From Diadema setosum (taxonomy: Eukaryota; Echinodermata; Echinoidea; Diadematoida; Diadematidae), in assembly GCF_964275005.1 (NCBI RefSeq), contig NC_092704.1, positions 11,658,871-11,722,870 on the forward strand: 64,000 nt of DNA. The letters are read 5' to 3'. The number at the start of each line of letters is the position of its first letter. The stretch's first letter is position 1. Below the pieces are notes generated by a model that was given only the letters and a program-made list of their open reading frames with translations, had not been told where the DNA came from and did not search any database. This document shows, piece after piece, positions 1 to 14,200 of the stretch. The position numbers and the translations under genes were made by a program.

Positions 1-672
1 ACAGAGCTGAAATATTATATTGAAATACAAATTAAGTACTTTCCATGACTTAGGTGATGATTTATTGTTTTGCATATCTTAATGTTCAGAAATTCAAGAT
101 GTAATTTCAAAAACAGTGTCCTCGCTAATGAATGTAAGGTTTGGCATCAATACACTGCTAAAAAAACAATAACCAAAAAACAAAGTTTAGCGTCTTGTCA
201 CTTGATCTGGTCAAGAGAGAGATTCCTGCTTCGAGTCATGTTTTACTTTACTGGACTGTGTTATTGAAATAAAATTTGGGCATTAATGCTTGGTAGCTTG
301 GAAATCGTTGGAAATTCTTGAAGAGCCTGTACAGTGAAGTTGTGTCATATTAAGTCTGTTTTTGTTTGTGTGTTTGTTTGTTCTCTTCTTTTTGGTATTG
401 AATCTAGAACGTATTCTACAAGATTAAATGTTGAAGATATCCCGTTTAAACAAGGAGTTATGTTTTGGTCATCTGGACTATATTGAAAGATGTGAAGGTT
501 ATATTTGTTTGTCGGTTTGCAATTCGTTTGATTTGTCGAAAATCCATCACTGTGAAGAAGGTGTTACATCCATTTTGTTCAATTGGCATTGAAGCTAAAA
601 TGATTTCACGATTTTTTTTTTTCGTAGAAAGCCCATTAATTCAAATATAAAAGAACAACTACAAGGCTGTAC

Positions 673-2279
673 CCATTGCTGTAGTCTGAGCAGGGGTAGT
701 AGTAGAAAGAGTTGTGGTCTCCTCCTTCCTAGTAGTACCCATCGGAGTTGTTGTGGTAACAGCTGTGGTGGTAGCTTCAGTTACTGTAGTGGGTTTCGAC
801 GTGCTGGTAGGTACACTTGTAGTGACAACGGTTGTGACTACTGTTGTTTCCATGCTCGTAGCTGATTAATGAAAGAAAAAGAACACCGAGAATCCAAGAT
901 ATGAAAGGAACGTTACAGAATGTAACTTGTGAATTTGTTGCTAAAAAGTTGAGTGCACGGTTAAGTACCAGAAGTAACCAGCGGGCAGTATGTATAGACT
1001 ATGAACTTATCAATTCAATAACATATAACTAATCTCTTTTTTTCTGTCTCTGAATTGAGAGCAGAGGAAATTTCAAATGTAATAGACCGTGGAATATCAG
1101 CAACAACGGGGACATTCAACTCGATATATTATAGATCGCATAAGAGAACAAGAGAGATGAGAAAGTAGGAATATAGGAACCCAGAATAAAAGGAAACGAA
1201 ATTACCTGTCTCAATACATCCTCTGAATGTCACCGTTAACTGCGAATCTGCCACGTTGTAGTCATCTGGAAGGGTGATGTCAAAATAAACTTCATTCAAA
1301 CCAGTCAAAGGTTCAAACTCGTACATTCCTGAAGGCTGATCTTCTCCGGGTTCAGCTGTAAATTGGCGTTCAACATCTCCATCGCTCGACGGCGGGACAC
1401 CAATTGTGACAGTATTGGGAGGCGAGCCATTCGTTGTGGTTATGCTGACGGCTGATACCTTAATCGTCACTTCGGAGGTGTCATCCGTTGATTTGACAAT
1501 GACTCTTACTTTCCTATTGGAAGTAGGTTCCGTCCAAAGGTTTGTTTCGACGTTGTCCAGTAAAACTCTTAATTTAGTATCAGGGTCCTCGCCATCCAGC
1601 GGTTTTCTGCAATAACCTGGAAAGTAAAAGAAAATAATTTGTAGCGTAAAACTGTTTGGGAAACAGAAAACCGTGGACTGGTACACAGAGTTACCAACAT
1701 TTGTATTTATACGTTTGTCTAGTTTAGCAAACTGGCTCGTTTGATGTGGTGTAGCAGGAAAGTACATGATGGAACAGGTTATGTTAACGCGGAAAACTTG
1801 TCTGACTGCCTTCTAATCAAATGAAATCCTTCAGGTTTAGAGTCTTGGGACACAAGTCCGACAAAAATGGAAGTGAAAAAGTACCTGGCGTAGTAGATTC
1901 CGGCCTTTCTGTAGTGATCGAAGTAACAGTTGTCTGAGTTGTAGTTGTTGCTTCAGGAGTGGCAGTAGTTTCCTCAACTACTGCTGTTGTTTGCTCTGTT
2001 CCTGGAGCAGTAGTCGTTGTCGCTCGCGTTCGCGACCTTGTTGTGACTTCTGTTAAAAAAAGAAAACGACACGCATGTATCTGTCACTCAAAGTTTATGA
2101 CAGTTGAGAAAAACATTTTGAAGACAATACCTATAGCGAAGAATAGCCGAAACCAGTTTGATCTTAAAGTAATTATTATTTAGTGATAACCGATTTTCTT
2201 TCTTACTACACGTTAATTCAAAAAGGTTACAAATACAACGCAGACTTAGACCTACCTGACTGACCCAGAGTTGTCGTTT
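673..2279 (-). CDS. Left array unit L1, four-exon cassette
   Basis: In transcription order: microexon 2256-2279 (24 nt, residues ETTTLGQS), exon B 1885-2049 (165 nt, Thr-rich, opening EVTTRSRTR), exon C 1206-1616 (411 nt) and exon D 673-861 (189 nt, Thr-rich). All borders are GT-AG and phase 1. Exon C encodes a 137-residue domain opening GYCRKPLDG, passing through NLWTEP and ending VTFRGCIET. It has one Cys near each end and an NGS N-glycosylation sequon. It is beta-rich by pattern and I do not recognise its family. B and D are typical O-glycosylation substrates. This is the last unit visible before the window edge, and I could find no difference from L2 by eye. Confidence 0.9.
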
Positions 2280-5200
2280 CTGTAAATGTTGAGAGAGAAA
2301 AAAAGAGAACATTCTAGTTATGGATCGATTACAGTCGCATCAGACAGAGCTGAAATATTATATTGAAATACAAATTAAGTACTTTCCATGACTTAGGTGA
2401 TGATTTATTGTTTTGCATATCTTAATGTTCAGAAATTCAAGATGTAATTTCAAAAACAGTGTCCTCGCTAATGAATGTAAGGTTTGGCATCAATACACTG
2501 CTAAAAAAACAATAACCAAAAAACAAAGTTTAGCGTCTTGTCACTTGATCTGGTCAAGAGAGAGATTCCTGCTTCGAGTCATGTTTTACTTTACTGGACT
2601 GTGTTATTGAAATAAAATTTGGGCATTAATGCTTGGTAGCTTGGAAATCGTTGGAAATTCTTGAAGAGCCTGTACAGTGAAGTTGTGTCATATTAAGTCT
2701 GTTTTTGTTTGTGTGTTTGTTTGTTCTCTTCTTTTTGGTATTGAATCTAGAACGTATTCTACAAGATTAAATGTTGAAGATATCCCGTTTAAACAAGGAG
2801 TTATGTTTTGGTCATCTGGACTATATTGAAAGATGTGAAGGTTATATTTGTTTGTCGGTTTGCAATTCGTTTGATTTGTCGAAAATCCATCACTGTGAAG
2901 AAGGTGTTACATCCATTTTGTTCAATTGGCATTGAAGCTAAAATGATTTCACGATTTTTTTTTTTCGTAGAAAGCCCATTAATTCAAATATAAAAGAACA
3001 ACTACAAGGCTGTACCCATTGCTGTAGTCTGAGCAGGGGTAGTAGTAGAAAGAGTTGTGGTCTCCTCCTTCCTAGTAGTACCCATCGGAGTTGTTGTGGT
3101 AACAGCTGTGGTGGTAGCTTCAGTTACTGTAGTGGGTTTCGACGTGCTGGTAGGTACACTTGTAGTGACAACGGTTGTGACTACTGTTGTTTCCATGCTC
3201 GTAGCTGATTAATGAAAGAAAAAGAACACCGAGAATCCAAGATATGAAAGGAACGTTACAGAATGTAACTTGTGAATTTGTTGCTAAAAAGTTGAGTGCA
3301 CGGTTAAGTACCAGAAGTAACCAGCGGGCAGTATGTATAGACTATGAACTTATCAATTCAATAACATATAACTAATCTCTTTTTTTCTGTCTCTGAATTG
3401 AGAGCAGAGGAAATTTCAAATGTAATAGACCGTGGAATATCAGCAACAACGGGGACATTCAACTCGATATATTATAGATCGCATAAGAGAACAAGAGAGA
3501 TGAGAAAGTAGGAATATAGGAACCCAGAATAAAAGGAAACGAAATTACCTGTCTCAATACATCCTCTGAATGTCACCGTTAACTGCGAATCTGCCACGTT
3601 GTAGTCATCTGGAAGGGTGATGTCAAAATAAACTTCATTCAAACCAGTCAAAGGTTCAAACTCGTACATTCCTGAAGGCTGATCTTCTCCGGGTTCAGCT
3701 GTAAATTGGCGTTCAACATCTCCATCGCTCGACGGCGGGACACCAATTGTGACAGTATTGGGAGGCGAGCCATTCGTTGTGGTTATGCTGACGGCTGATA
3801 CCTTAATCGTCACTTCGGAGGTGTCATCCGTTGATTTGACAATGACTCTTACTTTCCTATTGGAAGTAGGTTCCGTCCAAAGGTTTGTTTCGACGTTGTC
3901 CAGTAAAACTCTTAATTTAGTATCAGGGTCCTCGCCATCCAGCGGTTTTCTGCAATAACCTGGAAAGTAAAAGAAAATAATTTGTAGCGTAAAACTGTTT
4001 GGGAAACAGAAAACCGTGGACTGGTACACAGAGTTACCAACATTTGTATTTATACGTTTGTCTAGTTTAGCAAACTGGCTCGTTTGATGTGGTGTAGCAG
4101 GAAAGTACATGATGGAACAGGTTATGTTAACGCGGAAAACTTGTCTGACTGCCTTCTAATCAAATGAAATCCTTCAGGTTTAGAGTCTTGGGACACAAGT
4201 CCGACAAAAATGGAAGTGAAAAAGTACCTGGCGTAGTAGATTCCGGCCTTTCTGTAGTGATCGAAGTAACAGTTGTCTGAGTTGTAGTTGTTGCTTCAGG
4301 AGTGGCAGTAGTTTCCTCAACTACTGCTGTTGTTTGCTCTGTTCCTGGAGCAGTAGTCGTTGTCGCTCGCGTTCGCGACCTTGTTGTGACTTCTGTTAAA
4401 AAAAGAAAACGACACGCATGTATCTGTCACTCAAAGTTTATGACAGTTGAGAAAAACATTTTGAAGACAATACCTATAGCGAAGAATAGCCGAAACCAGT
4501 TTGATCTTAAAGTAATTATTATTTAGTGATAACCGATTTTCTTTCTTACTACACGTTAATTCAAAAAGGTTACAAATACAACGCAGACTTAGACCTACCT
4601 GACTGACCCAGAGTTGTCGTTTCTGTAAATGTTGAGAGAGAAAAAAAGAGAACATTCTAGTTATGGATCGATTACAGTCGCATCAGACAGAGCTGAAATA
4701 TTATATTGAAATACAAATTAAGTACTTTCCATGACTTAGGTGATGATTTATTGTTTTGCATATCTTAATGTTCAGAAATTCAAGATGTAATTTCAAAAAC
4801 AGTGTCCTCGCTAATGAATGTAAGGTTTGGCATCAATACACTGCTAAAAAAACAATAACCAAAAAACAAAGTTTAGCGTCTTGTCACTTGATCTGGTCAA
4901 GAGAGAGATTCCTGCTTCGAGTCATGTTTTACTTTACTGGACTGTGTTATTGAAATAAAATTTGGGCATTAATGCTTGGTAGCTTGGAAATCGTTGGAAA
5001 TTCTTGAAGAGCCTGTACAGTGAAGTTGTGTCATATTAAGTCTGTTTTTGTTTGTGTGTTTGTTTGTTCTCTTCTTTTTGGTATTGAATCTAGAACGTAT
5101 TCTACAAGATTAAATGTTGAAGATATCCCGTTTAAACAAGGAGTCATGTTTTGGTTATCTGGACTATATTGAAAGATGTGAAGGTTATATTTGTTTGTCG

Positions 5201-8200
5201 GTTTGCAATTCGTTTGATTTGTCGAAAATCCATCACTGTGAAGGTGTTACATCCATTTTGTTCAATTGGCATTGAAGCTAAAATGATTTCACGATTTTTT
5301 TTTTCGTAGAAAGCCCATTAATTCAAATATAAAAGAACAACTACAAGGCTGTACCCATTGCTGTAGTCTGAGCAGGGGTAGTAGTAGAAAGAGTTGTGGT
5401 CTCCTCCTTCCTAGTAGTACCCATCGGAGTTGTTGTGGTAACAGCTGTGGTGGTAGCTTCAGTTACTGTAGTGGGTTTCGACGTGCTGGTAGGTACACTT
5501 GTAGTGACAACGGTTGTGACTACTGTTGTTTCCATGCTTGTAGCTGATTAATGAAAGAAAAAGAACACCGGGAATCCAAGATATGAAAGGAACGTTACAG
5601 AATGTAACTTGTGAATTTGTTGCTAAAAAGTTGAGTGCACGGTTAAGTACCAGAAGTAACCAGCGGGCAGTATGTATAGACTATGAACTTATCAATTCAA
5701 TAACATACAACTAATCTCTTTTTTTCTGTCTCTGAACTGAGAGCACAGGAAATTTCAAATGTAATAGACCGTGGAATATCAGCATCAACGGGGACATTCA
5801 ACTCGATATATTATAGATCGCATAAGAGAACAAGAGAGATGAGAAAGTAGGAATATAGGAACCCAGAATAAAAGGAAACGAAATTACCTGTCTCAATACA
5901 TCCTCTGAATGTCACCGTCAACTGCGAATCTGCCACGTTGTAGTCATCTGGAAGGGTGATGTCAAAATAAACTTCATTCAAACCAGTCAAAGGTTCAAAC
6001 TCGTACATTCCTGAAGGCTGATCTTCTCCGGGTTCAGCTGTAAATTGGCGTTCAACATCTCCATCGCTCGACGGCGGGACACCAATTGTGACAGTATTGG
6101 GAGGCGAGCCATTCGTTGTGGTTATGCTGACGGCTGATACCTTAATCGTCACTTCGGAGGTGTCATCCGTTGATTTGACAATGACTCTTACTTTCCTATT
6201 GGAAGTAGGTTCCGTCCAAAGGTTTGTTTCGACGTTGTCCAGTAAAACTCTTAATTTAGTATCAGGGTCCTCGCCATCCAGCGGTTTTCTGCAATAACCT
6301 GGAAAGTAAAAGAAAATAATTTGTAGCGTAAAACTGTTTGGGAAACAGAAAACCGTGGACTGGTACACAGAGTTACCAACATTTGTATTTATACGTTTGT
6401 CTAGTTTAGCAAACTGGCTCGTTTGATGTGGTGTAGCAGGAAAGTACATGATGGAACAGGTTATGTTAACGCGGAAAACTTGTCTGACTGCCTTCTAATC
6501 AAATGAAATCCTTCAGGTTTAGAGTCTTGGGACACAAGTCCGACAAAAATGGAAGTGAAAAAGTACCTGGCGTAGTAGATTCCGGCCTTTCTGTAGTGAT
6601 CGAAGTAACAGTTGTCTGAGTTGTAGTTGTTGCTTCAGGAGTGGCAGTAGTTTCCTCAACTACTGCTGTTGTTTGCTCTGTTCCTGGAGCAGTAGTCGTT
6701 GTCGCTCGCGTTCGCGACCTTGTTGTGACTTCTGTTAAAAAAAGAAAACGACACGCATGTATCTGTCACTCAAAGTTTATGACAGTTGAGAAAAACATTT
6801 TGAAGACAATACCTATAGCGAAGAATAGCCGAAACCAGTTTGATCTTAAAGTAATTATTATTTAGTGATAACCGATTTTCTTTCTTACTACACGTTAATT
6901 CAAAAAGGTTACAAATACAACGCAGACTTAGACCTACCTGACTGACCCAGAGTTGTCGTTTCTGTAAATGTTGAGAGAGAAAAAAAGAGAACATTCTAGT
7001 TATGGATCGATTACAGTCGCATCAGACAGAGCTGAAATATTATATTGAAATACAAATTAAGTACTTTCCATGACTTAGGTGATGATTTATTGTTTTGCAT
7101 ATCTTAATGTTCAGAAATTCAAGATGTAATTTCAAAAACAGTGTCCTCGCTAATGAATGTAAGGTTTGGCATCAATACACTGCTAAAAAAACAATAACCA
7201 AAAAACAAAGTTTAGCGTCTTGTCACTTGATCTGGTCAAGAGAGAGATTCCTGCTTCGAGTCATGTTTTACTTTACTGGACTGTGTTATTGAAATAAAAT
7301 TTGGGCATTAATGCTTGGTAGCTTGGAAATCGTTGGAAATTCTTGAAGAGCCTGTACAGTGAAGTTGTGTCATATTAAGTCTGTTTTTGTTTGTGTGTTT
7401 GTTTGTTCTCTTCTTTTTGGTATTGAATCTAGAACGTATTCTACAAGATTAAATGTTGAAGATATCCCGTTTAAACAAGGAGTTATGTTTTGGTTATCTG
7501 GACTATATTGAAAGATGTGAAGGTTATATTTGTTTGTCGGTTTGCAATTCGTTTGATTTGTCGAAAATCCATCACTGTGAAGGTGTTACATCCATTTTGT
7601 TCAATTGGCATTGAAGCTAAAATGATTTCACGATTTTTTTTTTCGTAGAAAGCCCATTAATTCAAATATAAAAGAACAACTACAAGGCTGTACCCATTGC
7701 TGTAGTCTGAGCAGGGGTAGTAGTAGAAAGAGTTGTGGTCTCCTCCTTCCTAGTAGTACCCATCGGAGTTGTTGTGGTAACAGCTGTGGTGGTAGCTTCA
7801 GTTACTGTAGTGGGTTTCGACGTGCTGGTAGGTACACTTGTAGTGACAACGGTTGTGACTACTGTTGTTTCCATGCTTGTAGCTGATTAATGAAAGAAAA
7901 AGAACACCGGGAATCCAAGATATGAAAGGAACGTTACAGAATGTAACTTGTGAATTTGTTGCTAAAAAGTTGAGTGCACGGTTAAGTACCAGAAGTAACC
8001 AGCGGGCAGTATGTATAGACTATGAACTTATCAATTCAATAACATACAACTAATCTCTTTTTTTCTGTCTCTGAACTGAGAGCACAGGAAATTTCAAATG
8101 TAATAGACCGTGGAATATCAGCATCAACGGGGACATTCAACTCGATATATTATAGATCGCATAAGAGAACAAGAGAGATGAGAAAGTAGGAATATAGGAA

Positions 8201-11200
8201 CCCAGAATAAAAGGAAACGAAATTACCTGTCTCAATACATCCTCTGAATGTCACCGTCAACTGCGAATCTGCCACGTTGTAGTCATCTGGAAGGGTGATG
8301 TCAAAATAAACTTCATTCAAACCAGTCAAAGGTTCAAACTCGTACATTCCTGAAGGCTGATCTTCTCCGGGTTCAGCTGTAAATTGGCGTTCAACATCTC
8401 CATCGCTCGACGGCGGGACACCAATTGTGACAGTATTGGGAGGCGAGCCATTCGTTGTGGTTATGCTGACGGCTGATACCTTAATCGTCACTTCGGAGGT
8501 GTCATCCGTTGATTTGACAATGACTCTTACTTTCCTATTGGAAGTAGGTTCCGTCCAAAGGTTTGTTTCGACGTTGTCCAGTAAAACTCTTAATTTAGTA
8601 TCAGGGTCCTCGCCATCCAGCGGTTTTCTGCAATAACCTGGAAAGTAAAAGAAAATAATTTGTAGCGTAAAACTGTTTGGGAAACAGAAAACCGTGGACT
8701 GGTACACAGAGTTACCAACATTTGTATTTATACGTTTGTCTAGTTTAGCAAACTGGCTCGTTTGATGTGGTGTAGCAGGAAAGTACATGATGGAACAGGT
8801 TATGTTAACGCGGAAAACTTGTCTGACTGCCTTCTAATCAAATGAAATCCTTCAGGTTTAGAGTCTTGGGACACAAGTCCGACAAAAATGGAAGTGAAAA
8901 AGTACCTGGCGTAGTAGATTCCGGCCTTTCTGTAGTGATCGAAGTAACAGTTGTCTGAGTTGTAGTTGTTGCTTCAGGAGTGGCAGTAGTTTCCTCAACT
9001 ACTGCTGTTGTTTGCTCTGTTCCTGGAGCAGTAGTCGTTGTCGCTCGCGTTCGCGACCTTGTTGTGACTTCTGTTAAAAAAAGAAAACGACACGCATGTA
9101 TCTGTCACTCAAAGTTTATGACAGTTGAGAAAAACATTTTGAAGACAATACCTATAGCGAAGAATAGCCGAAACCAGTTTGATCTTAAAGTAATTATTAT
9201 TTAGTGATAACCGATTTTCTTTCTTACTACACGTTAATTCAAAAAGGTTACAAATACAACGCAGACTTAGACCTACCTGACTGACCCAGAGTTGTCGTTT
9301 CTGTAAATGTTGAGAGAGAAAAAAAGAGAACATTCTAGTTATGGATCGATTACAGTCGCATCAGACAGAGCTGAAATATTATATTGAAATACAAATTAAG
9401 TACTTTCCATGACTTAGGTGATGATTTATTGTTTTGCATATCTTAATGTTCAGAAATTCAAGATGTAATTTCAAAAACAGTGTCCTCGCTAATGAATGTA
9501 AGGTTTGGCATCAATACACTGCTAAAAAAACAATAACCAAAAAACAAAGTTTAGCGTCTTGTCACTTGATCTGGTCAAGAGAGAGATTCCTGCTTCGAGT
9601 CATGTTTTACTTTACTGGACTGTGTTATTGAAATAAAATTTGGGCATTAATGCTTGGTAGCTTGGAAATCGTTGGAAATTCTTGAAGAGCCTGTACAGTG
9701 AAGTTGTGTCATATTAAGTCTGTTTTTGTTTGTGTGTTTGTTTGTTCTCTTCTTTTTGGTATTGAATCTAGAACGTATTCTACAAGATTAAATGTTGAAG
9801 ATATCCCGTTTAAACAAGGAGTTATGTATTGGTCATCTGGACTATATTGAAAGATGTGAAGGTTATATTTGTTTGTCGGTTTGCAATTCGTTTGATTTGT
9901 CGAAAATCCATCACTGTGAAGAAGGTGTTACATCCATTTTGTTCAATTGGCATTGAAGCTAAAATGATTTCACGATTTTTTTTTTTTCGTAGAAAGCCCA
10001 TTAATTCAAATATAAAAGAACAACTACAAGGCTGTACCCATTGCTGTAGTCTGAGCAGGGGTAGTAGTAGAAAGAGTTGTGGTCTCCTCCTTCCTAGTAG
10101 TACCCATCGGAGTTGTTGTGGTAACAGCTGTGGTGGTAGCTTCAGTTACTGTAGTGGGTTTCGACGTGCTGGTAGGTACACTTGTAGTGACAACGGTTGT
10201 GACTACTGTTGTTTCCATGCTCGTAGCTGATTAATGAAAGAAAAAGAACACCGAGAATCCAAGATATGAAAGGAACGTTACAGAATGTAACTTGTGAATT
10301 TGTTGCTAAAAAGTTGAGTGCACGGTTAAGTACCAGAAGTAACCAGCGGGCAGTATGTATAGACTATGAACTTATCAATTCAATAACATATAACTAATCT
10401 CTTTTTTTCTGTCTCTGAATTGAGAGCAGAGGAAATTTCAAATGTAATAGACCGTGGAATATCAGCAACAACGGGGACATTCAACTCGATATATTATAGA
10501 TCGCATAAGAGAACAAGAGAGATGAGAAAGTAGGAATATAGGAACCCAGAATAAAAGGAAACGAAATTACCTGTCTCAATACATCCTCTGAATGTCACCG
10601 TCAACTGCGAATCTGCCACGTTGTAGTCATCTGGAAGGGTGATGTCAAAATAAACTTCATTCAAACCAGTCAAAGGTTCAAACTCGTACATTCCTGAAGG
10701 CTGATCTTCTCCGGGTTCAGCTGTAAATTGGCGTTCAACATCTCCATCGCTCGACGGCGGGACACCAATTGTGACAGTATTGGGAGGCGAGCCATTCGTT
10801 GTGGTTATGCTGACGGCTGATACCTTAATCGTCACTTCGGAGGTGTCATCCGTTGATTTGACAATGACTCTTACTTTCCTATTGGAAGTAGGTTCCGTCC
10901 AAAGGTTTGTTTCGACGTTGTCCAGTAAAACTCTTAATTTAGTATCAGGGTCCTCGCCATCCAGCGGTTTTCTGCAATAACCTGGAAAGTAAAAGAAAAT
11001 AATTTGTAGCGTAAAACTGTTTGGGAAACAGAAAACCGTGGACTGGTACACAGAGTTACCAACATTTGTATTTATACGCTTGTCTAGTTTAGCAAACTGG
11101 CTCGTTTGATGTGGTGTAGCAGGAAAGTACATGATGGAACAGGTTATGTTAACGCGGAAAACTGCCTTCTAATCAAATGAAATCCTTCAGGTTTAGAGTC

Positions 11201-14200
11201 TTGGGACACAAGTCCGACAAAAATGGAAGTGAAAAAGTACCTGGCGTAGTAGATTCCTGCCTTTCCGTAGTGATCGATGTAACAGTTGTCTGAGTTGTAG
11301 TTGTTGCTTCAGGAGTGGCAGTAGTTTCCTCAACTACTGCTGTTGTTTGCTCTGTTCCTGGAGCAGTAGTCGTTGTCGCTCGCGTTCGCGACCTTGTTGT
11401 GACTTCTGTTAAAAAAAGAAAACGACACGCATGTATCTGTCACTCAATGTTTATGACAGTTGAGAAAAACATTTTGAAGACAATACCTATAGCGAAGAAT
11501 AGCCGAAACCAGTTTGATCTTAAAGTAATTATTATTTAGTGATAACCGATTTTCTTTCTTACTACACGTTAATTCAAAAAGGTTACAAATACAACGCAGA
11601 CTTAGACCTACCTGACTGACCCAGAGTTGTCGTTTCTGTAAATGTTGAGAGAGAAAAAAAGAGAACATTCTAGTTATGGATCGATTACAGTCGCATCAGA
11701 CAGAGCTGAAATATTATATTGAAATACAAATTAAGTACTTTCCATGACTTAGGTGATGAGTTATTGTTTTGCATATCTTAATGTTCAGAAATTCAAGATG
11801 TAATTTCAAAAACAGTGTCCTCGCTAATGAATGTAAGGTTTGGCATCAATACACTGCTAAAAAAACAATAACCAAAAAACAAAGTTTAGCGTCTTGTCAC
11901 TTGATCTGGTCAAGAGAGAGATTCCTGCTTCGAGTCATGTTTTACTTTACTGGACTGTGTTATTGAAATAAAATTTGGGCATTAATGCTTGGTAGCTTGG
12001 AAATCGTTGGAAATTCTTGAAGAGCCTGTACAGTGAAGTTGTGTCATATTAAGTCTGTTTTTGTTTGTGTGTTTGTTTGTTCTCTTCTTTTTGGTATTGA
12101 ATCTAGAACGTATTCTACAAGATTAAATGTTGAAGATATCCCGTTTAAACAAGGAGTTATGTTTTGGTCATCTGGACTATATTGAAAGATGTGAAGGTTA
12201 TATTTGTTTGTCGGTTTGCAATTCGTTTGATTTGTCGAAAATCCATCACTGTGAAGAAGGTGTTACATCCATTTTGTTCAATTGGCATTGAAGCTAAAAT
12301 GATTTCACGATTTTTTTTTTTTCGTAGAAAGCCCATTAATTCAAATATAAAAGAACAACTACAAGGCTGTACCCATTGCTGTAGTCTGAGCAGGGGTAGT
12401 AGTAGAAAGAGTTGTGGTCTCCTCCTTCCTAGTAGTACCCATCGGAGTTGTTGTGGTAACAGCTGTGGTGGTAGCTTCAGTTACTGTAGTGGGTTTCGAC
12501 GTGCTGGTAGGTACACTTGTAGTGACAACGGTTGTGACTACTGTTGTTTCCATGCTCGTAGCTGATTAATGAAAGAAAAAGAACACCGGGAATCCAAGAT
12601 ATGAAAGGAACGTTACAGAATGTAACTTGTGAATTTGTTGCTAAAAAGTTGAGTGCACGGTTAAGTACCAGAAGTAACCAGCGGGCAGTATGTATAGACT
12701 ATGAACTTGTCAATTTAATAACATACAACTAATCTCTTTTTTTCTGTCTCTGAATTGAGAGCACAGGAAATTTCAAATGTAATAGACCGTGGAATATCAG
12801 CAACAACGGGGACATTCAACTCGATATATTATAGATCGCATAAGAGAACAAGAGAGATGAGAAAGTAGGAATATAGGAACCCAGAATAAAAGGAAACGAA
12901 ATTACCTGTCTCAATACATCCTCTGAATGTCACCGTCAACTGCGAATCTGCCACGTTGTAGTCATCTGGAAGGGTGATGTCAAAATAAACTTCATTCAAA
13001 CCAGTCAAAGGTTCAAACTCGTACATTCCTGAAGGCTGATCTTCTCCGGGTTCAGCTGTAAATTGGCGTTCAACATCTCCATCGCTCGACGGCGGGACAC
13101 CAATTGTGACAGTATTGGGAGGCGAGCCATTCGTTGTGGTTATGCTGACGGCTGATACCTTAATCGTCACTTCGGAGGTGTCATCCGTTGATTTGACAAT
13201 GACTCTTACTTTCCTATTGGAAGTAGGTTCCGTCCAAAGGTTTGTTTCGACGTTGTCCAGTAAAACTCTTAATTTAGTATCAGGGTCCTCGCCATCCAGC
13301 GGTTTTCTGCAATAACCTGGAAAGTAAAAGAAAATAATTTGTAGCGTAAAACTGTTTGGGAAACAGAAAACCGTGGACTGGTACACAGAGTTACCAACAT
13401 TTGTATTTATACGCTTGTCTAGTTTAGCAAACTGGCTCGTTTGATGTGGTGTAGCAGGAAAGTACATGATGGAACAGGTTATGTTAACGCGGAAAACTGC
13501 CTTCTAATCAAATGAAATCCTTCAGGTTTAGAGTCTTGGGACACAAGTCCGACAAAAATGGAAGTGAAAAAGTACCTGGCGTAGTAGATTCCTGCCTTTC
13601 CGTAGTGATCGATGTAACAGTTGTCTGAGTTGTAGTTGTTGCTTCAGGAGTGGCAGTAGTTTCCTCAACTACTGCTGTTGTTTGCTCTGTTCCTGGAGCA
13701 GTAGTCGTTGTCGCTCGCGTTCGCGACCTTGTTGTGACTTCTGTTAAAAAAAGAAAACGACACGCATGTATCTGTCACTCAATGTTTATGACAGTTGAGA
13801 AAAACATTTTGAAGACAATACCTATAGCGAAGAATAGCCGAAACCAGTTTGATCTTAAAGTAATTATTATTTAGTGATAACCGATTTTCTTTCTTACTAC
13901 ACGTTAATTCAAAAAGGTTACAAATACAACGCAGACTTAGACCTACCTGACTGACCCAGAGTTGTCGTTTCTGTAAATGTTGAGAGAGAAAAAAAGAGAA
14001 CATTCTAGTTATGGATCGATTACAGTCGCATCAGACAGAGCTGAAATATTATATTGAAATACAAATTAAGTACTTTCCATGACTTAGGTGATGAGTTATT
14101 GTTTTGCATATCTTAATGTTCAGAAATTCAAGATGTAATTTCAAAAACAGTGTCCTCGCTAATGAATGTAAGGTTTGGCATCAATACACTGCTAAAAAAA

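Noticed and set aside
659-853. Met in METTVV of exon D as a translation start
   Set aside because: It is an internal codon two or three residues after the acceptor in every unit. The exon is internal and phase 1.
1406-1615. Recurring plus-strand 69- to 90-codon frames opposite exons B and C
   Set aside because: Repeated in every unit only because the unit is repeated. Shadows of the minus-strand exons with no independent support.
9829-10230. Plus-strand 133-codon Cys/Ser-rich open frame in L5 and L6
   Set aside because: Antisense of exon D plus intron. It appears only where a T-run changes length, and is broken in other units.
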